Part shown: positions 47,206 to 54,931 of the stretch, piece by piece
Layout of the letters: every line of letters starts with the position of its first letter
Numbering within the stretch: the stretch's first letter is position 1
DNA from: Roseiarcus sp963820795
GTDB taxonomy: Bacteria; Pseudomonadota; Alphaproteobacteria; Rhizobiales; Beijerinckiaceae
Assembly (NCBI GenBank): GCA_963820795.1
Contig: CAWGBJ010000006.1
Span: 62,001-126,000 of the forward strand
Reading direction: 5' to 3'
Length of the DNA stretch: 64,000 bases
Position numbers and translations under genes: made by a program
The notes under the pieces: generated by a model
Told to the model about the DNA's origin: nothing
Databases searched by the model: none
The model's input: only the letters and a program-made list of their open reading frames with translations

Positions 47206-47480
47206 TGCGACATTGAGTGCGATAATTCGAGTTCGGCGATTATTACTTTCCATATATGGTAAGTTTGTCTATTTATTAGGTCATCCAGATGAGTATCGTC
47301 CTGTTGGTCAATGAATCGCTGTTTGTCCAAATCCATTCGGACCCACTTCTCGCTATTCTTGTATGAATAGGTCACAACGACAAATCGAGGATCATCGCTC
47401 CACCACTCGGCCTTGCAGAAGGTCAGGCCGCCTGACGACTCGATTTTTGGTTGAAGATTGACAAAGCCGCCTTCTGGCAT
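47202..47480 (-). CDS. Hypothetical 92-residue protein, possible partner of the upstream gene
   Basis: Unrecognised: acidic and aromatic-rich, with WWSDDPRFVVVTYSYKNSEKWVRMD in the middle and no signal peptide or membrane segment. It starts 21 nt downstream of the possible ART-fold gene on the same strand, and its end overlaps the transposase remnant stop. The position suggests a partner or immunity protein, but nothing in its sequence proves it. Confidence 0.45.
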   Translation of the reverse strand: MPEGGFVNLQPKIESSGGLTFCKAEWWSDDPRFVVVTYSYKNSEKWVRMDLDKQRFIDQQDDTHLDDLINRQTYHIWKVIIAELELSHSMSH

Positions 47481-47501
47481 GGGTATGGGTCCTTCGATTG
47501 A

Positions 47502-48161
47502 TCAATGGACACTCATTCGGTCTATGACGCTACTAGCAGGCAGATCCCCTACAACCAAAGCCTCGGCATCGCGCAACGCGAATACCATCGTCTCCAATTC
47601 TATGCTCAAGGACGGCGTCCTCGATATCGGACCAGGAACCGCAAATACTGCCAGTCTTTGTAGATTTTGACGATGTCCTTTAGGGTCCACCACACCTAAC
47701 AAAAACTTTTTGTCCCCGTCGTGTTGATATGATGGAGACGCCAAGAGGGTCACGCTCGCCGCAATGATCTGCAGGGGGTCCACAACTTTCATGCCGAGCG
47801 CAAGGGGATTGGGATCATCCGGCAGATCAATGGTATAGACGTATGCGGGCATAGATACCGTCGGTCGCGGGTTGGAACCTTCTATGGCGTAAGCCTTTGC
47901 GATGCTAAATGATCGCGTTATCGAGATGCAGGGAGATATCGTAGTCGCGCGCGCGACATGCCCCGTTATGGCCGCCGAATTGAAGGGAGCCGCTGGTAAC
48001 CGAGGACTAATTCCAGTTCTCCTCAGATCGCGTGAGTGCAAGAACGTTCCGACACCCACCCCTTTGTAGAAATGCGGCATGGGGCGCGGAGTTCCCTCCT
48101 CGAGGAGATCCGGATCTCTTGCCACGAGTTTGCCGTTTTTCCAATTCGTGTCAATCCACAC
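47502..48161 (-). CDS. Hypothetical protein with possible ADP-ribosyltransferase-like fold
   Basis: A 219-residue frame (GTG start at 48161). Motifs in order are HFYKGVGVGTFLHSRDLR, TTISPCISITRSFSIAKAYA, a beta-strand PAYVYTIDLP, and LSIELETMVFALRDAEALVVGDLP. This succession of Arg-region, S-T-S-like strand and late acidic motif resembles the R-S-E type of ADP-ribosyltransferase. The catalytic residues are not certain. It lies 28 nt inside the right inverted repeat with lower GC than the core genes and pairs with the 92-residue gene downstream. The fold assignment is inference. Confidence 0.5.
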   Translation of the reverse strand: MWIDTNWKNGKLVARDPDLLEEGTPRPMPHFYKGVGVGTFLHSRDLRRTGISPRLPAAPFNSAAITGHVARATTISPCISITRSFSIAKAYAIEGSNPRPTVSMPAYVYTIDLPDDPNPLALGMKVVDPLQIIAASVTLLASPSYQHDGDKKFLLGVVDPKGHRQNLQRLAVFAVPGPISRTPSLSIELETMVFALRDAEALVVGDLPASSVIDRMSVH

Positions 48162-48189
48162 GCATGTTTTATGCCGAAATCGTTAACAG

Positions 48190-48213
48190 AATTTCAGACT
48201 GACCCACTACCCC
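48190..48213 (-). repeat. Right 24-bp inverted repeat of the island
   Basis: Reverse complement begins GGGGTAGTGGGTCAGTCTGA; one mismatch to the left copy at 44821-44844. It abuts direct repeat B. Confidence 0.85.
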
Positions 48214-48408
48214 AATTCCCGGAGCCATTTTCATGGCAGAGATTCTTAGGCGACCCAACACATCGAGTCGGGCCCAATTCACCACGAAGACACGAAGCAC
48301 ACAAAGAGACACGCGCAAAGAACTCTGTCGCTCTTCATGCCCTTCGCGATGAATTTGTCAGCCGAACCACGCATTCATTGGACCATTCGGACTGAAGAAA
48401 TCTGCTTT
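48212..48408 (+). repeat. ~200-bp direct repeat B (partner 44616-44819)
   Basis: Same orientation as repeat A, with the same CACGAAGACACGAAGCACACAAAGAGACAC core and a partly decayed palindrome ending CTTCGCGATGAA. It begins where the right inverted repeat ends. Confidence 0.85.
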
Positions 48409-48597
48409 GGGGCAAGCGACAAGCGAGGCCTTTTTGCTGTAAAATCGTGCGCTTCGAAGTAGCCGCGAGGCTCATCCGCGCGGCTCGAAGCGGCCTAGCT
48501 TGAACTTCCGCGGGGCCGCGGCCTTCGCGTCGAACGGCAACATTCCGGGCTGAGCCGCGTTAAGTCGCCGGGAGAGATTTCGACTGTCGGAGCCGCG

Positions 48598-50505
48598 ATG
48601 GCGACGGTAAGCAAGAAGCACCAGTGGCACGCCTGGTATCTCGTCGTCGCGCTGATCGGCGTCTTCATCCTGCAGGACATCTGGGCGTTCAACCAGCAGG
48701 TCGCCGTCATTCCCTATAGCCAGTTCCTGAGCGACTTGAAGAGCGACAAGATCGCCGAGGTCCGGGTCTCGGGCAGCTCCATCCAGGGGACGTGGAAGAC
48801 TCCGCAGGACAACAAGCGGATGTTCGAGACCACAATCGTCGCTCCCGACCTCGCCAACCAGCTCGAACAGCACCATGTGAAATTCTCCGGCGAGATCCAG
48901 AGCACGTTTCTCTCGACGCTGTTGTCTTGGGTCGTTCCGACCCTGTTGTTCTTCGGCATCTGGATCTTCTGGTTCCGTCGCGTCGCCGATCGCCAGGGCT
49001 TCGGCGGCCTGATGTCGATCGGGCGCAGCAAGGCCAAGATCTTTGTCGAGACCGACACCAAGACGACCTTCAACGACGTCGCCGGGGTCGACGAGGCCAA
49101 GGAGGAACTGGCGGAAATCGTCCGCTTCCTCAAGAACCCGAAGGAATATAGCCGCCTCGGCGCGCGCATCCCCAAGGGCGTCCTCCTGGTCGGGCCGCCC
49201 GGCTCCGGCAAGACGCTGCTGGCGCGCGCCGTCGCCGGCGAAGCGGGCGTGCCCTTCTTCTCCATCAACGGCTCCGAATTCGTCGAAATGTTCGTTGGCG
49301 TCGGCGCGGCGCGCGTGCGCGATCTCTTCGTCCAGGCGCGCGAGCGGGCGCCGGCGATCATTTTCATCGACGAACTGGACGCGCTCGGCCGGGCGCGCGG
49401 CGCCTATCCGTTCGGCGGCCACGACGAGAAGGAGCAGACGCTGAACCAGCTGCTGGTGGAGATCGACGGTTTCGATTCGACGACCGGCGTCGTGCTGCTG
49501 GCGGCGACCAACCGGCCGGAGATTCTCGATCCGGCCTTGTTGCGGGCGGGCCGGTTCGACCGGCAGGTGCTGGTCGACAGGCCCGACCGCGCCGGGCGCG
49601 TCGACATCCTGAAGATCCATCTCAAGGGTCGCCGGATCGGGGCCGACGTCACGCCGGAGAAGATCGCCGCGCTGACGCCGGGGTTCACCGGCGCGGACCT
49701 CGCCACGCTGGTCAACGAGGCCGCGCTGATCGCGACCCGCCGGAACGCCGCCGAGATCACGATGGCCGATTTCACCAACGCCTTCGAGCGCATGGTCGCC
49801 GGCCTCGAGAAGCGCAAGCGCGTGCTGGCCCCGAAGGAGCGCGACATCGTCGCCCATCACGAGATGGGCCACGCGCTGACGGCGATGGCGCTGCCGGGCG
49901 GCGAGCCGGTCCACAAGGTTTCGATGATCCCGCGCGGCGTCGGCGCCCTCGGCTACACCATCCAGCGGCCGTCCGAGGATCGCTTCCTGATGACCCGCGA
50001 GGATCTCGAAGACAAGATGGCGGTGCTGCTCGGGGGGCGCGCGGCGGAATGGATCGTCTACGGGCACACCTCCACGGGCGCGGCGGACGACCTCGCCAAG
50101 GTGACCGACATCGCCCGCGACATGGTGGCGCGCTTCGGCATGGACCCCAGCGTCGGACCCGTCTCGTATGAAAGCCCGCCCTCGCCGTTCCTCGGGGGCG
50201 GGCCGACGCCGCAGGGCTGGAGCGAGCGCCGGTACAGCGACGAGACCGCGCACGCCATCGATGAGGCGGTGCAGCATATCGTCGAGGCGTCATTCCGGCG
50301 GACCGTCGCCATCCTCGAAGCCCTCCGCGGCCTGCTCGAGGAAGGGGCGAAGCTTCTGCTCGAGAAGGAGATCCTGGACGAGACGGCGCTACGCGAACTG
50401 GCGAAAAAGATCGCCGCCAATCCGCCCGCCCCGGCGCTGGCGGCGGCTTCCAGCGCCGGGGCCGCGGGCGCGCCCAGGAGCGCCGCCGCCCGCCAGCGGA
50501 GTTGA
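48598..50505 (+). CDS. ftsH: FtsH-type ATP-dependent zinc metalloprotease (second paralogue)
   Basis: The 635-residue product has two N-terminal membrane segments (~13-31 and ~104-124), an AAA+ module and a zinc peptidase. Motifs are Walker A GPPGSGKTLLARA, pore FVEMFVGVGAARVRDLF, Walker B IIFIDELDALGRARGA, SRH ATNRPEILDPALLRAGRFDR, zinc HHEMGHALTAMA, and the third ligand region STGAADDLAKVT. FtsH degrades membrane and regulatory proteins. The usual GNDEREQTLNQ is GHDEKEQTLNQ here and the C-terminus is Ala-rich and short, marking a divergent paralogue rather than the main housekeeping copy, which I infer lies elsewhere. Confidence 0.93.
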   Translation: MATVSKKHQWHAWYLVVALIGVFILQDIWAFNQQVAVIPYSQFLSDLKSDKIAEVRVSGSSIQGTWKTPQDNKRMFETTIVAPDLANQLEQHHVKFSGEIQSTFLSTLLSWVVPTLLFFGIWIFWFRRVADRQGFGGLMSIGRSKAKIFVETDTKTTFNDVAGVDEAKEELAEIVRFLKNPKEYSRLGARIPKGVLLVGPPGSGKTLLARAVAGEAGVPFFSINGSEFVEMFVGVGAARVRDLFVQARERAPAIIFIDELDALGRARGAYPFGGHDEKEQTLNQLLVEIDGFDSTTGVVLLAATNRPEILDPALLRAGRFDRQVLVDRPDRAGRVDILKIHLKGRRIGADVTPEKIAALTPGFTGADLATLVNEAALIATRRNAAEITMADFTNAFERMVAGLEKRKRVLAPKERDIVAHHEMGHALTAMALPGGEPVHKVSMIPRGVGALGYTIQRPSEDRFLMTREDLEDKMAVLLGGRAAEWIVYGHTSTGAADDLAKVTDIARDMVARFGMDPSVGPVSYESPPSPFLGGGPTPQGWSERRYSDETAHAIDEAVQHIVEASFRRTVAILEALRGLLEEGAKLLLEKEILDETALRELAKKIAANPPAPALAAASSAGAAGAPRSAAARQRS

Positions 50506-50827
50506 TCGCGACGCGTTACGCCCGCCGCCGCTTTTTCCATGCGAATGGGCGTTTTTACGATCCGCGCGCCAATTCCCTGCTCTCCAGGTTTCAGGCAAAA
50601 TAAACGCCCTGCTCCGACGAATTCATTCCCTGCTCGGCCGCTCAAGGGAATCTGCCTGCAAGCGTCTGTCCGCGTGAGTGTTTTGGGGCGAGAAACCGGC
50701 CAAGGGGCCGCAACGAGCGAAATTCCCAATTCTTTTCCCTGTAGGCAGGGAATTCCTCGGAGAGATGCGGTCGCCCGAGGCTGCCTCTATAAAAGAAGCT
50801 GCGTCGAGCGCTTCAGGAGGGTCCGTC
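50506..50827. other. Intergenic region between ftsH and the SDR gene
   Basis: About 320 bases made up mainly of dispersed repeat copy 2 (50571-50756), then ~70 bases with the SDR leader. No gene is seen. Confidence 0.5.
50571..50756 (+). repeat. Dispersed ~180-bp repeat, copy 2 (matches 960-1140 in reverse)
   Basis: Same order of CCCTGCTC(C/G)G boxes, central AGGGAATC and the end block (50722-50755) with TTCTTTTCCCTGTA, then GCAGG and AATTC, as copy 1 on the opposite strand. It lies upstream of the SDR gene. Confidence 0.6.
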
Positions 50828-51589
50828 ATGCGCGCCTTGATCACCGGCGCCGGGAAAGGCATCGGCCGCGCCATCGCCAGGCGGATGGCGCGCGATTGCG
50901 ATTCCCTCGTGCTGATGGATATCGACGCCGCCGCGCTCGAGGAGGCGGCGGCGGAGCTCGCCGCCGGCGCCCGGATCCGGATCGTCGCCGGCTCGGTCGC
51001 TTCCGGCGCGGACTGCCGGCGGGCGGCGGACGAGGCGGCGGCGCTCGGCGGTCTCGACGTCCTGTCCCACAACGCCGGCATCCAGCGTTACGGCACGGTC
51101 GAGACTACGAGCGAGACCCTGTGGGACGAGGTCATCGCGGTCAATCTCACGGGCGCCTTTCTCATTTCGAAGGCGGTCATGCCGCTGATCCGCGCCGCCA
51201 AAGGGTCGATCGTGCACATGGCGTCGGTCCAGGGCCTGGCCAGCCAGGCCGGGGTCGTCGCCTACGCGACGGCGAAGCACGGGATCATCGGCCTCGTGCA
51301 TGCGATGGCGGTCGACGCCGCGCCGTACGGCGTCCGCGTCAACGGCGTCGCGCCGGCCTCGGTCGATACGCCGATGCTGCGCGAATCGGTCGCGCTCGCC
51401 GCAAACCCCGATGACGTCTGGGCGACGATCCGGGCCATGCATCCGCTGGGACGCGCGGCGAATCCGGCGGAAATCGCCGAAGTGGTGGCGTTTCTCGCTT
51501 CCCCCGCCGCCTCGTTCATCACCGGCGAGGTCGTGCGGGTCGACGGCGGGCTGATGGCGCGTCTCGGCGGATCGCCGAAGGCGGAATGA
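50828..51589 (+). CDS. Short-chain dehydrogenase/reductase
   Basis: The 253-residue product is a classical SDR: cofactor loop ITGAGKGIGRAIAR (T-G-x3-G-x-G), HNAG, catalytic Ser in VHMASVQG, and the Y-x3-K pair in YATAKHGIIG; it ends VRVDGGLMARLGG. The Asp in LMDID after the second beta strand suggests NAD(H) preference. The substrate is unknown. AGGAGG is 6-8 nt before the ATG at 50828. Its 3' end overlaps the convergent PPK2 gene by 71 nt. Confidence 0.93.
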   Translation: MRALITGAGKGIGRAIARRMARDCDSLVLMDIDAAALEEAAAELAAGARIRIVAGSVASGADCRRAADEAAALGGLDVLSHNAGIQRYGTVETTSETLWDEVIAVNLTGAFLISKAVMPLIRAAKGSIVHMASVQGLASQAGVVAYATAKHGIIGLVHAMAVDAAPYGVRVNGVAPASVDTPMLRESVALAANPDDVWATIRAMHPLGRAANPAEIAEVVAFLASPAASFITGEVVRVDGGLMARLGGSPKAE

Positions 51590-52457
51590 CCGGCGTCATC
51601 CGGCCCCGGAGAAGTCTCGCCGATCGAGGGCCGTTCGCCAGCTCGGCCGGGAGACGGATGCCGAGAAAGCGTTCGGCGGCCTCGACGATTTTGGGGTCGA
51701 GCGCGCGCGGCTCGAGCGACACGTTCTTCGACAGGCGGTCGGCGATGATGCGGAGCGCTGCCAGCCTCCCATAGGGCTTGTCGTTCGCCGGGATCAGGTG
51801 CCAGGGGGCGCGATGCGTCGAAGTCTTCTGCATCATCTCCTCGATCGCAAGTTCGTAATCGGTCCACCGCTCGCGGTTGCGGAAGTCCTCATAGGAGAGC
51901 TTCCAGCGCTTCAACGGATTGGCCAGACGGTTGCGGAACCGGCGCAGCTGTTCGTCGCGCGTGATGTGCAGGAAGAGTTTCACCAGCCGCACCCCGTCGG
52001 CGACAAGCATGCGCTCGAATTCGTTGATCTCCTCGTAGGCGCGGCGCCATTCGTCCTCGAGGGCGAAGCCTTCGACCCGCTCGACCAGCACGCGGCCATA
52101 CCAGGAACGGTCGAACGCCACGATCCGGCCATGCTCCGGCAGACGCTCCCAGAAGCGCTGGAGATAGTGCAGCGTTTTCTCACGCTCGCCGGGCGCGGCG
52201 ATGGTGTGCACCTTGAAGCTCCGCGGATCGAGCGCCCAGCCGAGCCGCCGCACGACCCCGCCCTTGCCGGCCGTGTCCCATCCTTCCAGCACGATGACGG
52301 CGCGGTGGGGGGTGCCGAGATAGGCCTGCTGCACGCGCTGCAACGCCTCCTGCAACTCGGCGAGACCGCGCTCATAGTCGCCGAACTCGACCTCGGGGAA
52401 TCGCCCGATGTCGCGAAGGCTCGGCCGTTTGGCGACAACGAATTCGGCGGTCTTCAT
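51519..52457 (-). CDS. ppk2: Polyphosphate kinase 2 family protein
   Basis: The 312-residue product is a single-domain PPK2. Walker A is EGWDTAGKGGVVRR (G-x-D-x-x-G-K-G-G), the lid region HIPAPGE-like TIAAPGEREKTLHYLQRFW, and Walker B FDRSWYGRVLVERVEGF. These enzymes make or use polyphosphate to phosphorylate nucleotides. The ATG at 52457 has GGAGAG about 12 nt upstream. The last ~30 residues (Arg/Pro-rich) extend beyond the conserved domain and overlap the 3' end of the SDR gene on the other strand. Confidence 0.92.
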   Translation of the reverse strand: MKTAEFVVAKRPSLRDIGRFPEVEFGDYERGLAELQEALQRVQQAYLGTPHRAVIVLEGWDTAGKGGVVRRLGWALDPRSFKVHTIAAPGEREKTLHYLQRFWERLPEHGRIVAFDRSWYGRVLVERVEGFALEDEWRRAYEEINEFERMLVADGVRLVKLFLHITRDEQLRRFRNRLANPLKRWKLSYEDFRNRERWTDYELAIEEMMQKTSTHRAPWHLIPANDKPYGRLAALRIIADRLSKNVSLEPRALDPKIVEAAERFLGIRLPAELANGPRSARLLRGRMTPVIPPSAIRRDAPSARRRPARPRR

Positions 52458-52693
52458 CGGCTGGCTCTCTCTCCGAGGCGAATCGCTGAGGCTCGTTTGC
52501 TGGCGGGGAACCTCTGCCGCCGGGCGACCTTCTCCTGAAAACTCATTCGGACGACCGCGCCTTTCCCAGTTTTGCCGTTCCAGCCTTAAGATCAATGTAA
52601 CCGGGGCGATGGCCGCGCAATGTGGCGTGCGGCCGCAGGAACGTTCTCGAGTTGCGCAGGTTGTCTGGAAAACAGGCGCCCGGAACAAAAGAC

Positions 52694-54040
52694 ATGACCG
52701 AGACCTTGCGGTCCGACACCTACGGGCTCCGGAAAGCGCCGCAACCCCCAACGACGAAGGACAGAATCGCCCGCGCCGGACCGCGCGGCCGGTCGACGTC
52801 CTCGTCCACGCGCGGACCGGCGCCGAAAGCCGCCGAGACCGAATATGTCTCAGCGAGCGTCGCGCTGCACAATCTGCGAGGGCTGGCGATCACGTTCGTC
52901 CTGATGTTGCATGCCATGCTGCCCTATCTGGGCTCCAATGGCGCGACGCCCTATGCTTTCGATCGACCGCCCTATGGCTGGCTCGCATTCCCTGTCATCG
53001 ATCAGCAACGCTGGTTCGGCTTCGACGTCTTTTGCGCCTGGCAGGACGTCTATTTGATGGGCCTGATGTTCTTTCTCTCCGGGGTCTTCACCTGGCAGAG
53101 TCTAGCACGGCAGGGGGTCCGCAAATTCCTCGGGAAGCGGTTCCGGCGCCTCGGCGGCCCGCTTCTTTTCGGCCTCGTGGCAGTGATGCCGGTCGCGCTC
53201 TACCCGGTCTACCTGGAGACGGCCGTGAGGCCGAGCCTCGCTGGATACGCGCACGAATATCTCGCCCTGCCGTTCCTGCCGATCGGCCCGATGTGGTTCT
53301 TGTGGGTGTTATTGGGTTTGACCGGGATCGCGGCGGGAGCGCATCGGCTCCTCGGAGAGAAAGTCGCCTCGGCGGCCCGACGCCTCGAACCGAAGCCTGA
53401 ACTCGCTTTTGCGGCGTGGATGGTGATCGCCGTCGCCGCTTATCTGCCGCTGGCGCTGCTTTTCACGCCGTGGCGTTGGGGGGCCCTCGGCCCTTTCGCG
53501 CTTCAGCTCAGTCGTCCCCTGCTCTACGCCGCCTATTATTTCGCGGGCGTGGCGATCGGCGCCAACGGGCTCGGCCGCGGCCTGCTGCGGCCGAGGGGAG
53601 CCGCTGCGAGCAACTGGAAGACCTGGATGGCCGCGGCGGCGGCATCGCTCATCCTGTGGATGGGGCTGACAGCGCTGACGATCCGCCTCGGCGAGGGGAT
53701 GCCCTTGCCTCTGGCGATCGCGGGCGACGCGAGCTATGCGCTGGCCGGCTCGTGCAGCGTCGTTTTCGCCGTGGCGATCTGCCTGCGTTTCGGCGCCAGG
53801 TCCCGCTGGCCAGTTATCGCGACCGTTTCGGACAACGCTCTCGGCGTCTATGTCCTTCACTATGCGCCGGTCGTATGGATGCAGTATGCCCTTCTCGGCG
53901 TCGCCTGGCCGGCCCCCATCAAGGCCGCCGCGGTGTTTTGCGTGGCGGCGGTCGCCTGTCTCGCAGCGACGGCGGCAGCGCGTTCGCTTCTGGGCCGGGC
54001 GTCGGGAGCGCGGGACGCGTTCCCTCGCGCCGGCCTTTGA
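52694..54040 (+). CDS. Acyltransferase-3 family membrane protein
   Basis: The 448-residue product has a 45-residue Pro/Arg-rich N-terminus, then ten or more membrane segments. The acyltransferase-3 start is LHNLRGLAITFVLMLHAM with the His that is catalytic in the family. Further segments are FFLSGVFTWQSLARQG, FLWVLLGLTGIA and VYVLHYAPVVWM. Such proteins acylate cell-surface glycans, glucans (OpgC) or lipids. The substrate is unknown. The ATG at 52694 was chosen because the membrane domain homology begins ~50 residues later; no strong ribosome-binding site is seen. Confidence 0.82.
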   Translation: MTETLRSDTYGLRKAPQPPTTKDRIARAGPRGRSTSSSTRGPAPKAAETEYVSASVALHNLRGLAITFVLMLHAMLPYLGSNGATPYAFDRPPYGWLAFPVIDQQRWFGFDVFCAWQDVYLMGLMFFLSGVFTWQSLARQGVRKFLGKRFRRLGGPLLFGLVAVMPVALYPVYLETAVRPSLAGYAHEYLALPFLPIGPMWFLWVLLGLTGIAAGAHRLLGEKVASAARRLEPKPELAFAAWMVIAVAAYLPLALLFTPWRWGALGPFALQLSRPLLYAAYYFAGVAIGANGLGRGLLRPRGAAASNWKTWMAAAAASLILWMGLTALTIRLGEGMPLPLAIAGDASYALAGSCSVVFAVAICLRFGARSRWPVIATVSDNALGVYVLHYAPVVWMQYALLGVAWPAPIKAAAVFCVAAVACLAATAAARSLLGRASGARDAFPRAGL

Positions 54041-54060
54041 TCCCTGGCACGGCTACGCCC

Positions 54061-54567
54061 TCACTGAGAGTCGGCCGAAACCAATTCCTTCGGAATTTCC
54101 GCCGCCGGTATGGCGTTGTCCGGCAGCCGGTTCCAAACCTGCGTCTGGCCGAGGAGCGGGATTCCCAAATAGCCGCGCACCGACAGCTTCTCGCCGTCGG
54201 GGCTCAATTCCATCTGAGCATGATAGACCGTGCCGTCGCGCGGATCCAGGATTGTCCCCTCGTCGTATTTGAGGCCGTCGCGCCGCATGCCCTTGACGAT
54301 CGTCAGGCCCAGCATCGGCGCATTCTTCTGGGCGCCCTGACATTTCGCGCAGACAGTGAACGTCCTGTTTTCGCCGGGCCGCTTGAACATCTTGACCAGA
54401 CGGCCCTCGAACCGGCCGTTCTTCTCGACGAAGTAGAACCACCCGCCGACATGGCCGTCGCTGTCGACCTGCTGCCAAAAACCGGCGGCCGTCTGCTCGG
54501 CCGCCGACTGGGCGAACCCGGGCGTCAGAGCCAAACCGAACGCCGCAGCGATAAATGCGACTCTCAT
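54061..54567 (-). CDS. DUF2147 exported protein
   Basis: The 168-residue product has a signal peptide (1-20, PGFAQ) and the DUF2147 core: GFWQQVDSDGHVGGWFYFVEKNGRFEGRLVKMF, a C-A-K-C pair, LGLTIVKGMRRDGLKYDEG, ILDPRDGTVYHAQMELS and LSVRGYLGIPLLGQTQVW. These proteins are periplasmic beta-sandwich proteins of unknown role. The stop lies 20 nt from the end of the acyltransferase gene, with which it converges. Confidence 0.92.
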   Translation of the reverse strand: MRVAFIAAAFGLALTPGFAQSAAEQTAAGFWQQVDSDGHVGGWFYFVEKNGRFEGRLVKMFKRPGENRTFTVCAKCQGAQKNAPMLGLTIVKGMRRDGLKYDEGTILDPRDGTVYHAQMELSPDGEKLSVRGYLGIPLLGQTQVWNRLPDNAIPAAEIPKELVSADSQ

Positions 54568-54671
54568 GCGATTTCCCTTGATTGCCTGTTGAAGTCGGGG
54601 GCCTTCTTGCCCCGCAATGGATCGGATTCATGATCGGATTGGGGCCGGATTTGTCACTTTGCGCGTCCCCG

Positions 54672-54903
54672 TCACATGCCGTGGTTCTCCAGAACCGTAC
54701 GGCATCGGACGCTAAGCTTGTCGCGATGCTCCTCCAGGCACTTAAGGTAGCGCGTTCGAGCCCTCGTTCGCGCCAATTCGGTAACAGAAACGGCGAACGT
54801 CGGGCCGGCAGGCGGTCTGCTCCTCGGGAGTTCCGGACTGCGCGAAGGCGTTTGAAGCGCAGACAAGGATTGTAGCCGTCAGAAAGGCGCGCCGAAAGGA
54901 CAT
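54672..54903 (-). pseudogene. Small exported Cys-rich protein (CxxD...FC...C pattern), one frame break
   Basis: MSFRRAFLTATILVCASNAF is a signal peptide; then ACRPDVRRFCYRIGANEG and, in the next frame, YLKCLEEHRDKLSVRCRTVLENHG. The cysteine spacing resembles the Cys-rich-repeat domain of small exported proteins common in Hyphomicrobiales. The break lies near 54750. It starts 28 nt after hpnN on the same strand, with GGAG upstream, so it is probably the last gene of the hopanoid operon. Confidence 0.65.
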
Positions 54904-54931
54904 AGGGGATCTCCATTCTCGAAAAGATCCT

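Larger units (their letters stand above)
44821..48213. mobile_element. Accessory island bounded by 24-bp inverted repeats and flanking direct repeats
   Basis: The ends carry GGGGTAGTGGG(C/T)CAGTCTGAAATT in inverted orientation (44821-44844 and 48190-48213, one mismatch). Immediately outside lie direct repeats A and B. Inside, GC content drops, especially in 46.0-48.2 kb, and the genes are remnants or unknown: two small proteins, a dinD fragment, a membrane protein, an IS1-family transposase fragment and a possible ART-fold pair. No intact transposase remains. The inverted repeats look like insertion-sequence ends, but which element mobilised the block is unclear. Confidence 0.65.
48162..48597. 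other. Right end of the island, direct repeat B and ftsH leader
   Basis: About 435 bases: right inverted repeat (48190-48213), direct repeat B (48212-48408) and ~190 bases upstream of ftsH with no further gene. Confidence 0.5.

Noticed and set aside
48472..50277. 601-codon minus-strand frame opposite ftsH
   Set aside because: It is the antisense shadow of FtsH codon bias; all FtsH motifs are on the plus strand.
54582..54875. Plus-strand 97-codon frame
   Set aside because: The minus strand here codes for the small Cys-rich exported protein with signal peptide and ribosome-binding site.
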